Notes: generated by a model not told the origin, from the letters alone. A stretch of DNA of 64,000 nucleotides from Synaphobranchus kaupii (GCA_029718625.1 CM056377.1:97456998-97520997), one strand, 5' to 3'. Shown: positions 31,524 through 43,779, numbered from the stretch's first letter. Numbers and translations are program-made.

Positions 31524-32665
31524 GACTAAAGCCTAGTCTAGACCAGACGCGTTTTAGCTGCGTTTTGTAGACGTCCGTCTCTCGGAACAGAAACGCTCTT
31601 ATTTTAATCTATGCAGCTGTCTGCACCGGCTCCGTGCAGGCTCGCGTCTCAGCTCCGTCTCATGAATGTAAAGCGACCTGAAGCGTTTATTTACGCTTCA
31701 AGTATATTTTTTCGACAATACGCGCGTAAAACGAGGTTGATGCCAAATAAAAAGGCACTTAATACATGTCAAACTTCGGGTTGTTGTCACTTTATCATTG
31801 TAATCATTAAACCTTTATCATATTAGCTTATTATCTGACCTTGTTCTTTATTTTCATTATTTCCGATGGCATGTTTTCTCCCGGTTTATTTATTGATTCT
31901 GTATTGTGTAATCAGTTTTGAAAAGTGGTATACAAATAAAGTTATTATTATTGTATATCTTTATCAGAGCCTATATGATTATCTGGGGGAAACATTGTTT
32001 ATTGTGGTTCATCTAGCGGTCAAAACACACCTCTTTTGCACCAAGTTTGCTGAAAGCAGCAACCTGAACGCAAGGAAATGCACGGGCAATACGGAAGCTG
32101 TATAGACAGTCGCTTCAGGGACTGAAAAGACAAGTCCCTCTACACAGGTCGCAGGATTGTTTAAAAGGGTCACCGCTTGCGAAAACCTCAGCCTCTTCAG
32201 TTGCACTGCAGGGCAATAAAATAGCAGGATGCTATTAAGAGCCCAAAGCGCTTATGACCCTCATCTTGCCACAGACAATAAAATGCACCATTTATACGCG
32301 CTAAGAAAATCATATTCAGATATAGAAACAATAATATATTTTTTAAACGTTGTACAAATAAGCATTCGGCGTTTTCCCTTGCTTACTGTACTACAGTACC
32401 CAATGCACTTTCGGTTTAGAAGACATCGCATTTTTCCAAAATCTCTCGTATAAATATGTTTATGAAACCAAATATTCCACCTGGTAGGAAGCTACACATG
32501 CTTTTAAAAAAAAATACATTAGGCTACATGTTTTATGCGTATTATGTATATACTGTATGTGATGATTCTGAAATAAATGTATTCTGTTTTACTGAATGAT
32601 ACAGCCTTTTCTTCAATTTGCACTTTAAACCATGTCCTACAGTTAATATTTTTTGAGATATTGAT
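31524..32665. other. Unclassified sequence with a LINE-like 3' end
   Basis: Begins with CAGACGCGTTTTAGCTGCGT, resembling an end of fish DNA transposons without a partner found. At 31915-31955, GAAAAGTGGTATACAAATAA followed by AGTTATTATTATT is like the 3' terminus of CR1/L2-type LINEs. No coding gene seen. Confidence 0.35.
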
Positions 32666-34711
32666 CAAGGCCGGTGGTAGCTATGGGCAGGGTTGGGCTC
32701 AGCCCACCCAAACGTGCGTCTTGCCCACCCAATCAAAAGTTAAGAAAAAAAATAAATTTTGTACAGCCAATGGAAAAATAGCACAGAAAATACCAGTACC
32801 GTTTCTAACTTCTGATTGGGTGGGCAGCCTACAGCCCGCCTCCAAAGTCTCCCACTGCTCACCCCCTCTTCCAGAGCTCTGAAGCAGACCCGTCCGCTGC
32901 ACAGTGTCTCTCGGAGTCTCAGTGTCATGCCGAGGGGGAGGGGTGTTGCCATGACAACTGTGAACTCTGATGGCTCAGATTGCACACACATAGGGCAAAG
33001 CAAATTAGTGTTCTAAATGTTAGTTTAACTTTAGTTAAGTTTTTGTTTATTTCGCTTATTTTTGTCAGGGATTATGTACAAAAACAGTAATCTCAGCGAG
33101 AGGAGAAAATGTGCATGTGACCGTTTGAAAATTGTATATTATCGGTTTCATCTGCAACAAGTTATTTCTCCAAGTTATCTTGCATCTTTAACCCCTTCCA
33201 CCATACCATGTTGCACGGGCGAAAGCAAAACCTGGTTATTCTTGCTCATGAGAAGGCCATTACATCGGCTCTTGATATGGATTAAAGTAGGCTAGCCTAC
33301 GTGTTTTAAAAAAAATTTTTGAACCCCTATTCTAATTCAATTCCCCCGTGTAGAAACCGCTAGAGAATCACCGCTGCAACCCCGTCAGCCGGTGGTAGAC
33401 AGAGGCAGGGGCGCCCGCAGGATTTCTTCCAGGCGTACGCAACAGAGTAGGCCAAGCCATAGGCTACATGAAAACAAAGCCAATACTTAGGACTAACGTT
33501 ACAACGTAATTTACCGATATATTTTGCACTCATAAGGTCGCATATTACAAGTTCTAACGTAGGAGTAGGCCTAGCCTACGTTAAAGTCTGATCTTTCATC
33601 AGCAAAACCGGAGAGACGTAGGCTACTTCAAAATAGAATGGAAATGTTGCGCGCAAAAAGATGTTAAGTGACTTACAGTAGCCTGATATTTCATCAGGAA
33701 AACCGGAGAGACCTCACAATAGAATGGAAATGTTGTGCGCAACAAGCTGTTACGCGACTTACAGCACAGTTAATGTTAACACAATGAAAACACTTCTGAC
33801 AAGTCAATGTAACTATCGAACATGCTCAAGAAAATGTATTCACTGCTTAAATTTCTAATAATATATTATATGCACGCCAATTGTGTGTGTATTAGAGAGA
33901 GCAAGAGCAAGTCACTGCAAATAAAAGAACATTTTGGTGGGTAGCTCGTGTCCCGATGGGGCTAACTCATCCTCAGCTGAGGACTGGTTCTCCGAAAGCT
34001 GATTCTCCGAATTGTTATTTTCATTCTTTTTCAGACTCAACAGTTCCACAATGCTTAGCTGCTTTCTTTTCTTTGACATATTTGGCTAACGTCAATTACT
34101 GTATTCGTTTAAGTTAGTTAGCTTGACTGACAAGTAAAAAGGCAACTCTAAACTTTTCCCGGTCTAAAGAAAAAGGTGGTCCTCCAATCACTTTCAACTG
34201 TGTCTTCCAATCACTTTCAAATGTTTGAAATATGCAAAACTTGGAAAATACAATAACCAGGCAATACAACGAAGACAATAAGCAAATAGCATTCCTCAAC
34301 ATCGTAGAAACAGAGACGGAAAGATTTTGACGATTCAAGTCAGTTTTAATGGAAATACTAATTTTGCTGTTGTTGCTAAGGTACGCAGACTGCGTATACT
34401 CTGTGTACAGCTGGGGGCGCCACTGGACAGAGGTCATCATGTCCTTATTCAGGGCGCAACTCCTCCAAGCCCGACCGTGATTCCAACTCGCCCAGGGCAG
34501 CTATATGCGCAGCGATTCTCTCCGATAGATTAAACATTTTATTTTAGAAAATACCCTGTGTGAGGTTGTGTAGAAATGCAGGAAATAAGTTTTAAAAGGC
34601 TCAAAATTTTCTGGGGGAGGACCCCCAGACCCCCCGCTAATTCGTTTCCCTTTGTGCCCCACCAACATCTCTTCATGCCCCCCCAATCAAAACAGTCTAG
34701 AACCGGGCCTG
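32666..34711. mobile_element. hAT element (CAGGCCCGG-type ends), outer of a nested pair
   Basis: Left CAAGGCCGGTGGTAGC and right (inverse) CAGGCCCGGTTCTAG are flanked by a perfect 8-bp duplication ATATTGAT (32658-32665, 34712-34719). The end type suggests the Tip100/ZMYM-like hAT branch (inference). No transposase recognisable. A second hAT sits inside. Confidence 0.8.
33406..34425. mobile_element. hAT element nested in the previous one
   Basis: Ends CAGGGGCGCCCGCAG and GGGGGCGCCACTG; perfect 8-bp duplication GACAGAGG (33398-33405, 34426-34433). No transposase seen. It contains a tandem duplication of about 95 bp (33585-33770) marked by AAAACCGGAGAGAC and AATAGAATGGAAATGTTG twice. Confidence 0.85.
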
Positions 34712-34814
34712 ATATTGATACTTAAATAAGACTCGTAGAAACTAGGTGGAAATTGCCTCTGGAGGGCCAAAGTCAATAGGGTTAAAAGGGGAAAACATAT
34801 ACGTATATACTGAT

Positions 34815-35168
34815 AATTCCATCCATCCATTATCTAACCCGCATATTCTTGGTCAGGGCTATAGGGGGGCTGGAGCCTACCCCAGAATGCATTTGGCAAG
34901 AAGCAGGAATACCCCCAGAACAGGTCACCAATCCATCACAGGGCACACACACCATTCACTTACACACTCATTCCTACAGGCAATTTAGAGTCTCCAATTA
35001 ACCTAACTGGCATGTTTTTGGACTGTGGGAAGAAACCGGATTACCCAGAGGAACACGGACACGGGGAGAACATGCAAACTCCACAAGGAATGGCCCTCAG
35101 CTGGGAGTCAAACTCTGTACACTCTTTCTCTGAGGTGACAGTGCTATCCATTGAACCACCATGCTGCC
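34815..35168 (-). mobile_element. RTE-type LINE 3' region (Rex3/Expander-like)
   Basis: On the minus strand it ends in GGATGGATGGAAT-type repeats. It contains the segments TTTTTGGACTGTGGGA, GGGGAGAACATGCAAACTCC and CATCACAGGGCACACAC, a widespread fish RTE 3' region. Only the 3' part is present; no ORF. Confidence 0.65.
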
Positions 35169-35221
35169 CCTACTGATAATTCATAACGGCAAATATATTT
35201 TATTCATCATATCATTTTATT

Positions 35222-35237
35222 GGGGGGGGGGGGGGGG
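35222..35237. repeat. Poly-G tract (16)
   Basis: Uninterrupted run of 16 G. Confidence 0.95.
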
Positions 35238-36039
35238 TTGTACTGTCCAGTTATGATTATTGACGGGGTTGCCACCACTGTGTCTCCCCTAGGGGTGGGT
35301 ATCGTTTCAATTTTATGGATTCCGATTCCGATTCTGCTTATCGAATCCGGTTCTTATCGAATCTCGGTTCCGATTCCAATATTTTTTGGAGAGAAAAAAG
35401 AACACATTTCAAGAACAAAAATTAGCCACCTTTATTCTTGGAACATTTAGGCTATAATCAACTGTCTGTGACAGGAAGGTTTCTTTTTCCCTTCATTTAT
35501 AAAAATAAATATTACTCTTTCTTATAAGGAATAATCAACAAAAACTATTACAAATTAAATTACCGCAAATTAAAGGCTGAGGAATAAAAACGTCATTAAA
35601 AAGTCTATTTTAAAGATGTATGGAATGCAGCACACGCTGTTTCTTTGCAAATTATGTATTATAAACCAAATTGACAGAATTAATGGAGCAGCGTTTTTTT
35701 TCTTTCTCTCAACCCGACTTGATCAAATGAGTCAAATGAAAGTCCGAAGTTCTCTTGTCCGAGGAAGCACGCTGTATCCACTATCGATTGACAACGCAAA
35801 CAGGTGACTGTTACTATTGAGACCAATCTTCCGGCGTGCGCTGCGTGCTATTGATCTCAAAGCTGCATGCATGCCAAGCTTGTGAGAGACTAGTTAACGT
35901 TACGGTCGCGTCTATTCTGTTCAATAGCATCAGTAATATCACAGTACAGATATTCAATGCATTGATAAATTGGGAGCCAACTGCACAACCGCGAGTTATC
36001 CGCGTGACTTATCGAGGGGGAGGTGTATATGGATATTGC

Positions 36040-36274
36040 TGTGAATAACCAGATATCAATAATGCATTTGCATACCTAAACGGAGTAGACTCAACCGTAG
36101 CAAAGGGATGTAACCCCTTCACCACAAATCTTGTCACCGCTCGGTGACATTCATCCACTTTCTCCTTGCTCATCTTCCCCTTCATGGCTAAAGTGAAAGG
36201 AGTTTCTGTACAGGAGGGTCTCTGGGGATTAACCGGAGGTGGAGGGGTGCTCTGACTGCTCTCTGAACTCGTAT
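36040..36274 (-). pseudogene. hAT transposase exon 2, truncated
   Basis: After the acceptor at 36275 the minus strand reads SSESSQSTPPPPVNPQRPSC, then KGKMSKEKVDECHRAVTRFV and VKGLHPF. The last stretch is the usual lead-in to the catalytic domain of ZBED-type hAT transposases. Coding similarity stops soon after, near 36040-36100. Phase across the intron is consistent (split GAT codon). Confidence 0.75.
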
Positions 36275-36361
36275 CTAAAAAAAATATATATTAGAAGAAT
36301 AATTTGTAGACATCATTCGTTTAATATAAAAGGCGAATGTCAGCTCATCTGTGTTTTGTAC

Positions 36362-36620
36362 CTGAGCGTGAGACGTTGCTACTGCTAGCGCTAACGTTAG
36401 CTGTAACGACGTTAGCTGCATTGTGGCTGGGAGACCGCAACACATCAAACACGGTGCATTCCTTCAGATTCACGCCGCGTTGAAGCAAATACTTCGTCAT
36501 GTTGGAGGTGCTTCCTCCCTTGCACGAAATAACCTTACTGCAGGTGTTGCATTTTGCCGTGTTGCTATCTTTTTTAGTGAAGCTAAGCCAAACTTTCGAA
36601 CGTTTGCTGCGGTCAGCCAT
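36362..36620 (-). CDS. hAT transposase exon 1 (BED zinc finger)
   Basis: Minus-strand ATG at 36620: MADRSKRSKVWLSFTKKDSN, AKCNTCSKVISCKGGSTSNM, TKYLLQRGVNL. The CxxC pair and following GGSTSNM are BED-finger features; the final His pair looks altered (TKYLLQRGV where HL..HH is usual), so DNA binding may be lost. The exon ends at CTCAG|GTACAA (36362). Joining to an acceptor after TTTTTTTTAG at 36275 keeps the frame. Confidence 0.8.
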
Positions 36621-36914
36621 GACGGTCGATCCAGAATGTAAACAGTAGCAATGTGCTTTGCTAAGTCGTTGACGTAATGCGTAACAAATGATGTGACGTT
36701 AGGTCCACGTAGCAGGTCCTGGCAGATAAGTGAAACTTATGGACTGTAAAAAGCTCACTGCAGTTCACTCGGGAGCGCGACTGAAATGTATGCAACAGTT
36801 AGGAACCGAGAAGCAGAATCGAAATGCACGTGTCTTAACGAATCCACGGTTCTTGGAAATTTGTTAGCGGTTCCAACTTGGAACCGGTTCTTGATACCCA
36901 ACCCTAGTCTCCCC

Positions 36915-37660
36915 TGGAGATTGTTGTGCCCTTGCTCACAAGAGATGGGCACAGAAGATGGACGCTGCAATACTACCAGAAAAAAACTGACTGAATGGAA
37001 GTGGGAAAGCTATTGACATGGCATTGACCAATAAATCATTCCTATCTCACTGATCAAACAGGTCCATCCTTTCCTAAGACTTCTTGCTCACCATCATAAT
37101 AACATTGAGTTACCAATACAAGCCTATAACTAGATGGTTTTTCAAAATGGCAATTTGTGCGATAGTTGGTTGTTCAAAAATGCATGGCTTCATAAAGATA
37201 TTAAGATATAATATCATATAACAAAGTAAGATATAATAAAACTTGGCCAACGAGCTGGGTATGCTAGCAAGGTTAGCTTCCCATACAGGTGGAAGGCCAA
37301 ACATTTAAGATAGCTAGTCGGCTAGATTAATAACATTAAGATAAAATCAGTCAGCACGCACTGCCAACTCCACCTCCCCTACTATTTTCAAACTAATGGG
37401 CTTTGCACATAGTAGGTGCACATTACAGTTAAGTGAAATTACTTTCCAATGGCAGAGTATTTCCTGCATTGTAAAATCTTGGGGGGCCCAACTAAACACA
37501 ATTTTGAGCCTACTAAAGAAAAATTTGAAAATTTAATTTAAATCTGCTCAAAAAGTTAATTTAAATAAAAGACAATTTTAGATGGTAGCAAGAGTGTATT
37601 GTGGTGCAGAGCAGAGTCGACATGACAACGGATGCCAAACCCATGTGTGGGGGAATGGGA
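36915..37660. other. Intergenic sequence, nothing recognised
   Basis: AT-rich, no gene or matched repeat ends. Confidence 0.35.
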
Positions 37661-37875
37661 GTACCTGAGATGGTGACCGATTACTGGGATTAACAAGTGC
37701 TGCGTACCTGAGATAATGACCAACTACTGGGATTAACAAACGCAGAGTACCTGAGATAATGATCAATTACTGGGATTAACAAGTGCAGACTACCTGAGAT
37801 AACAACCAATTACTGGAATTAATAAGCGCAGAGTACCTGAGATAATTACCAATTACTAGGATTAACAAGTCCAGG
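37661..37875. repeat. 43-bp minisatellite, 5 copies
   Basis: GTACCTGAGAT recurs at 37661, 37704, 37747, 37790 and 37833, exactly 43 bp apart. Units contain CCAATTACTGGGATTAACAA and differ by a few substitutions. Confidence 0.95.
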
Positions 37876-38009
37876 TGCGCTAAGGGCGCTACACCTATAT
37901 AAGCAATAGAATTTCCCCAATACTGGTTGCTCTTGGCATGTGCTGTTTTGCTGCCGGTAAATCCTTCTCCCATTCCTTCTGTGGTCAGCTCCTGCAGATG
38001 GGCGTAAGA

Positions 38010-38317
38010 CAAAGGTGGGCAACTCCGGGCCTCGCGGGCCAGTGCGTATGCAGGTTTTTTCTGCCACCAGTCACCCTGGCTCAATCAGCTAATTAGTTAT
38101 ATACACCAACACCGATTCACTCGTAAATTAGACTACAACAAACGCTACAGTACATGCATACAGGCACAAGAACGTTCATCAGCTGCTGTTCATATCGCGG
38201 AACATAGTGAAAATATCAGATCATGTAACTGATTGGGCTAATGAAATAATTGGTAACTGGCGGCAGCAAAAACCTGCACACCCACTGGCCCACGAGGCCT
38301 GGAGTTGCCTATCCCTG
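38010..38317. mobile_element. hAT MITE, palindromic ends (copy 2)
   Basis: Same family as 27122-27434 (GGTGGGCAACTCC, ATGCAGGTTTTTTCTGCCAC). The 8-bp duplication GCGTAAGA is perfect (38002-38009, 38318-38325). Confidence 0.9.
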
Positions 38318-38325
38318 GCGTAAGA

Positions 38326-39284
38326 GGTGCATGTCTTCCTGTTCCCATACGAGTGTGCTTCGCAAATTAAGACCGTGTTCATAAGACCATGAGCGGCGGA
38401 CCAGTTATTGTGAAGAATCGTGCCAGCCACTGTTCCTAGGGTTGTTTATGACTAATTTACCGTTTTTGTTTTTTTCATTCCTTATTTCCTTTTATCTTTG
38501 CAGTAAAATCAGAATGCGCCTCATATGATTGTAGCAGCACATGCTTGCAAGGGGAGTTCGGGTCTCGCTGGATGCGTCGGGTGCCGCCCCTTTCCTTGGG
38601 TGCTTTGGGAAGGTGTGGTGAGACACGTTGGTGTGTAATCGGATTGGTAATTATTAATCACATCATTCTCTCCTAACTTTGCGGTGAATAACAGGTGATT
38701 TTGCTGTGGTGCTCATGAGGTTTGCATGCAGTGTGTTCTTTTTGGGGCACACCATGGACAGCTGACCCTGACTGCCCATTGAAGTTTAAGTGCATGTTGC
38801 ACATATATAACATTTTCTGATCCTGAAATGGTTTTAATATTCAATTTTGTATTTCTAGCATTGTAATAAAGAGAAAGTTATTTTTCTAATTCACGCCTCA
38901 GTGTTCTATTCTCCGTGGGGTGTTTAGCCTTAGCTGTGACTACTTTAAACTCAAAAGCCTGGGGTTCTTTCTGCCCCTTAACTAGAAAGTGGCGTAGTTC
39001 CAACCTCTCTCAATACATGGTCACTACACATGCAAACCCATTACAATTTTGTTGTGACAGATGTTTGGCAGGGGAAGCGCGCCAACATATACAGTAAGTA
39101 TGACCACCAAGAAACTTACAATTTCTGATTTCTTTCAACCGAAGAAACAATGTGTGGTGATTGAGGGTGAAAAGCAAATGTAATGTTGTAAATTTCCAGT
39201 TAACAGTGAGGAGTAGAGAAAAACAAGGGAGCAAGTCATATTCATCAAGCGAGTCTTGTCTAGCTAGCCAGTGGGTGGATGTTG
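38326..39284. other. Possible LTR-like or 3' UTR-like sequence
   Basis: No ORF. At 38864 there is a polyadenylation-like GTAATAAAGAGAAAG, followed by CACGCCTCAGTGTTCTATTC. Its layout resembles an LTR R/U5 region, but no second copy or target duplication was found. Confidence 0.3.
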
Positions 39285-39890
39285 AAGCGTTAATAACTTG
39301 AAGGGTTTCTTCTCCTGACATATTTTTCCATAGCGTTCACCAGGCAAATTTGTCAGGAGAAACAACCCTTGAAGTGATCCATCCATATCTGGCAGCAGTG
39401 ATGGTTTGAGGCTCGTTTTGATACCTCAGACCCTTGATGACTTGCAGCCATTTTGCCAACCATGTATTCCATACTGTTCCAGAATAATTTGCAGCTAAAT
39501 CTAGTCCCACCCCAGAGAGAGATCCATTAAAATGCAGAGAAGTTATAGTATCGCTTGTAAGAGTACCAGAAAATATATCAAGAGTCTTTTGATGTTGTTG
39601 GGTCACAGACATCAGGAAGTCATGGCATGCAAAGGATATGCGAACAAGTATTAAAAATTATTACTTTATTCTACATTATGTTAAACTGTCCAATATTTTT
39701 TATGTCCGAAGATGGGGGGTACTATGTACAAAATGTTCTATAATTTCTGAACGATTCATCCGATATGGATGAAAATGCTCTCAAATTAAAGCTGACAGTC
39801 TGCACTTCAACGTAATTGTCATTGTATCCTTTCAAACTCAAGGTGCTAGAGTACAGAACCAAAATAACAAAAAATGTGTCACTGTACCTC
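39285..39890 (-). mobile_element. Mariner-like foldback element, truncated copy
   Basis: Inverted relative to the complete copy at 55084-55906 and sharing TGTTGGGTCACAGACATCAG, GGCATGCAAAGGATATGCGA, GTACAGAACC..AAAATAAC and the inner TCTCCTGAC/GTCAGGAGA hairpin. Its outer terminus is missing. Confidence 0.7.
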
Positions 39891-39934
39891 TCTGCAGTGT
39901 CTCGAGTCACATAATCTTTTGACCTCACTCCAGA

Positions 39935-40110
39935 AATAAAAGCAGTGTCAGTAGAAAACTGTGGTAACTATTATGCCACAAACTACAGCCAGACATATAC
40001 TATTAGGTTATACTCTTAAACCTCCCACCCCAAAGATGTATTTCACTTCAAAAAATGTAGGCTACAGGTCTTATTTTTTTATGATCATCATAGCCTATGT
40101 GCATGGCACC
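39935..40110 (+). repeat. Dispersed repeat, copy 2 (pair with 17885-18045)
   Basis: Shares CCACAAACTACAGCCAGA and downstream text with copy 1. No function seen. The rest of 40111-40864 shows nothing recognisable. Confidence 0.5.
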
Positions 40111-40864
40111 CAATTAGTCCAGACATTTCAGATGCTACTGAAGAATGGAAAGGCATGAGAATTCTGATCATTTGAAATGATTAATGAAAATGTGTGCAGT
40201 TTGCCTTTACTTCATATTAAGTGAAGAAAAAAATAAAATCCAAAATACTACAGTTCTTAGAAGGACAACTTGAGAAATATCCCACAGGGAAGAATTATAC
40301 CCTGAAAACTCCAGCTGTTCAAGAGTGCTTAGACTGCCTTTTAAAAAATTTGGTTTTCCCACTAATTCAGAAAATTGCCACCCATATAAGACATTCAACT
40401 AAACTTAATTCTGAGACAGCTTGAACAGTAACTGAATCTTGTACATACTGACGATTAGTCTAAAGCAGCATTAGAATAGCTAAGCCTATTTTTTCTTTAT
40501 AATTCAGCAATGGTATAAACTGCATAGTTATTTTTTTCTTTAGTTGTATTTACCTCATCTTCCTTTCCAACCGAAATGCTGGTGAGAATGAGAGCTGATC
40601 AAACAGAAACCCTAGAGAAAAAAGCTCCCCTCCCCCCACCCCATGATTCTTTCAAAAGATACAACATGGTGAATTACCCATATGCATAAAGGATGGAAAT
40701 GAGAAATTATTCAAATTTGGAGGTATACACAGAAAGATATGCAAATACAGGAACAATATCTATTTGTATTTGGTTATTAAATAAATATTCTCAGGAGAAC
40801 AAGTATCTATGCATTTTCTTTTTGTATTGTTAAATCCATATGTATTATATGGTATTATATGTAC

Positions 40865-41078
40865 GGGCGGCAGTGTAGTATAATGGTTAAGGAACTGGCC
40901 TGGCGTTCGATTCCCAGGTAGGACACTGCCGTTGTACCCTTGAGCAAGGTACTTAACCTGAATTGCTTCAGTATATATCCAGCTGTATAAATGGATAATA
41001 TGTAAAACATGATAAAAAGTTGTGTAAGTCGCTCTGGATAAGAGTGTCTGCTAAATGCCTGTAATGTAATGTAATGTA
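40865..41078 (+). mobile_element. tRNA-derived SINE with L2-like tail
   Basis: GGCGGCAGTGTAGTATAATG (A-box), GCGTTCGATTCCCAGG (B-box, with a deletion before it), TTGAGCAAGGTACTTAACCT, TAAGTCGCTCTGGATAAGAG, then a TGTAATG repeat tail. Same family as 590-829. Confidence 0.9.
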
Positions 41079-41464
41079 TTGCATTACCTTGTGCATCATC
41101 TGTTTGCCATTAAGGGACACGAGCGCTTTAAAATATGAATATACAAATATTACATTAAAGAAAGTACATGAAATAATATTGCAGCTCTGTGTAATCAGCA
41201 CATATACAGCAGGTTACATTCTTTAAGACATTAACTGACAGTGTGTGATGTTTTCATTTTTCAGAATGTAGACTGGTTTCCGTCATGGTCTGAAAACGCA
41301 CTTTTTCAGACTCCACATTGACTAAACTTCCTATATAGGGCCAATTCTATAGTACTTGCTTCCTGTCATTTCTTTTTTCAGGTTTTCCATTTAACTTGTG
41401 TTTTTTGTTATTTTATAGTTAAGAATGTATAGCTGACCGTGTTCTATGTTCATTACTAGGGATT
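41079..41464. other. Intervening sequence
   Basis: No gene or repeat recognised. Confidence 0.35.
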
Positions 41465-42779
41465 AGGGATGGGGTATCACTATCCGTTTAGGACGGATTA
41501 ACCAAAATCTTAAAATAATTTGAAAGATATTTTTTAAATCATATTAATTATTTGAATGTCATGTATATAACAGTTCCTCGTAAAATATTATATATATATT
41601 TAAAGCATTTAAATATCTAGATAAGAAATCACATCAACAGAAGTAACGTTGATGGAATAAATGCGGGAGTGAGTCAGTGAATTTGAGTGAAAGCATCAAA
41701 ATGAGCGGCGGAAAAGCTAAAGCCTGGAATTATTTTTATAAAACAAGTCGACGGCAACTCGGTAATATGTACACTCTGTGGTGTCGTTTTAAGTGTGAAA
41801 GGGGGGAGTACCGGCTCAATGAACAATCATCTGCGATTAAACACGCGAACGTAGATTTTGAACAAGATGCCACAGTGGAGGAAAAACGAGGCCAGGTTCC
41901 CTCTTCTGGCAAAGCTAGCAAAGAAGCATCTTTGCATTCCGGCAACCTCCGTTCCCTCTGAGCGAGTTCTCAGGTGCCAGCCTTCTGGTCAACAAGCTCA
42001 GAAACTGCTTGATGGCAGAAAATGTTGACATGCTACCATTTTTAAAAAGCAATCTCAAGTACACCAAGTTGTGAGTTGAAATACGCTATAGCCTAGTCTG
42101 TCCAAAGTCTAGTTTTCTAGTTTAAATAGCCTACAGAGTAACGTTAACGTAGTAACCTATATTTAATTAGACAGTTAAGAACTACGCTTTATTTTAGATC
42201 AGATTATTCAGCAAGCTTTGGAAGCTCTGCAAATCCTAACGTTAGGCTAGCTACTGTCAAGCACAAAATTTAAACGGTTCAAGAATTTACTTTTTTTGTC
42301 GAGATTGATAAATGCTGTTGTCAATCAATGTTTTGTTTATTACAAATAAAAAACTTAAACTTTGAACTTTTCTTTATTCATGTATTATTACTATTAGTAG
42401 TAGTAGTAGTACCCTGTATTATAATATAATAGACGTTGTATTATAATAATAATAGCCTACCCTAGTCCGTAATTATAGTCATGAGAGGCATGTCACATGA
42501 CATAATCGAGACGCGGTTGAAGGTCTGTCACAATAACAAAAACACTCTGTGATTGGACTGTTTTATTTGAATTTCATGACACTAGTTTATTTTATGAAAA
42601 CATTTTGAAACAGTAAAGTATATTCTATTATATTCTAACCTATATTTACCTCCTAACGTTAATCCTTCATAACTGCTTGCAGTATCGTTGGCCTCTATGG
42701 CTATGACGGTTAACCGCGGATACACGCCAACATTCTGTGTAAACATGTACCAAAAAAAGCCAAAACTCCCATCCCTACT
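41465..42779 (+). mobile_element. hAT transposon, internally deleted (copy 2)
   Basis: Ends TAGGGATGGGG and ATCCCTA, same family as 7406-8302 but on the opposite strand. Flanks CTAGGGAT and CTAGATGG are at best a decayed duplication. It keeps the BED finger and the C-terminal dimerisation segment but not the catalytic core between them, a different deletion from copy 1. Confidence 0.8.
41677..42065 (+). pseudogene. hAT transposase: BED finger joined to C-terminal dimerisation region
   Basis: From ATG 41677: MNLSESIKMSGGKAKAWNYF, then a frameshifted BED finger (MYTLWCRFKCE in place of CTLCGVVLSV) and [11 protein letters not shown]. At about 41885 the text jumps to the C-terminal part: [20 protein letters not shown], then [20 protein letters not shown] and KSN (about 41960-42050). 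SVPSERVFS-like text plus LRNCL is the conserved hAT dimerisation motif. The catalytic domain is deleted. Not functional as a transposase. Confidence 0.8.
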
Positions 42780-42862
42780 AGATGGCTCCTAGGTTGTGAG
42801 AAAGTTGTGCTTTGTCAGATCTGCTTTGTATCTGCCAAATAATTGTAATGTAATGTAATGTC
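42780..42862 (+). repeat. Degraded SINE/L2 tail
   Basis: AAGTTGTGCTTTGTCAGATC...TCTGCCAAATAAT followed by TGTAATG units resembles the 3' tail of the SINE at 40865-41078. Confidence 0.4.
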
Positions 42863-43079
42863 TCCTTTAGTTCCTATACCGAAATTACCGGCTAGAGCGT
42901 AAGCAGAGTTAACACTGAAGCCTGGAATAGAGGGCGCGCCCAGCTTATATAGCCGCATAGCTGAAACCAATCAACATAAAATGGCCTCTAGAGGGAAGAA
43001 AAAACAACAAGAGTGCCCTCTAGCAGCCAAGAGTCGCAACAACTGGCAGAAGGGTAAAAGCAGGCTCAAAACCATGACA
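42863..43079 (-). repeat. 3' LTR, truncated
   Basis: Starts TGTCATGGTTTTGAGCC at 43079 and matches the first about 220 bases of the 5' LTR (GAGGGCGCGCCCAGCTTATA shared in plus orientation), then stops at 42863. Confidence 0.9.
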
Positions 43080-43090
43080 GGACCCCCCCT

Positions 43091-43528
43091 CTAAGGAGCG
43101 GCCCTAGATGGTCCTTCTGAACCACGCCTGTGAAAGTCCTCAATAAGCTCTGGATCCAAAATATCTGTAGAAGGGACCCAACTGTGTTCCTCCGGGCCAT
43201 ACCCCTCCCAATCCACAAGGAATAGAACCCCTCGGCCCACTTGCCTACAGGCCAGAATGCGACGCACAGTGTATGCCGGCTGGCCCTCAATGAGCCAAGG
43301 CGGAGGTGGAGAGTCGTCCGCCGGAGCCAATGCACTTATGAGAACAGGTTTAAGGTGGGAGACATGAAAAATGGGGTGAATCCTCATAGAGCGAGGGAGC
43401 TGTAGGCGAACCGTGACCGGGTTGATCCTCCTAATGATCTTAAAGGGGCCCACAAAACGAAGGGCGAGCTTCCGAGATTTGACCCGTAACGGGAGGTCCC
43501 GTGTGGAAAGCCACACTCGTTGCCCCAC
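43091..43528 (-). CDS. Integrase C-terminus with chromodomain
   Basis: A 145-codon open frame: [40 protein letters not shown] (GPY/F-type domain, residues about 15-45), [14 protein letters not shown], then [20 protein letters not shown] and [20 protein letters not shown], a chromodomain with the aromatic W..Y..W pattern. It would guide integration by reading chromatin marks. The catalytic integrase core upstream is deleted, so this is the surviving 3' end of pol. Confidence 0.9.
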   Translation of the reverse strand: MGQRVWLSTRDLPLRVKSRKLALRFVGPFKIIRRINPVTVRLQLPRSMRIHPIFHVSHLKPVLISALAPADDSPPPPWLIEGQPAYTVRRILACRQVGRGVLFLVDWEGYGPEEHSWVPSTDILDPELIEDFHRRGSEGPSRAAP

Positions 43529-43779
43529 CCGATAGGCAGGCGCAGGTCGGCGACGCCTATCGGCAAGCCTCTTCTGACTAGCAGAGGCATGTAGGAGGGA
43601 AGCATGGACTCTAGAGGGTACAAAGAGGTAATTAGGTGGCCCCCCACCCGGATCCGGCTCCAGTCGTTAGGCCCCTCGCACAACGGACTCGGGGGTGGGC
43701 CAATTCATGACCGCTGAAACCTTATCGGGTCAGCGTAATCGGCAGGTACATTGACTGGCAAGGGAGAATCGAGCTCCCC

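Larger units (their letters stand above)
35290..36906 (-). mobile_element. BED-finger hAT transposon, internally deleted
   Basis: Ends TAGGGGTGGGTATCG and TGATACCCAACCCTA; perfect 8-bp duplication GTCTCCCC (35282-35289, 36907-36914). The transposase 5' exons are on the minus strand; the catalytic part is missing. Confidence 0.9.
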
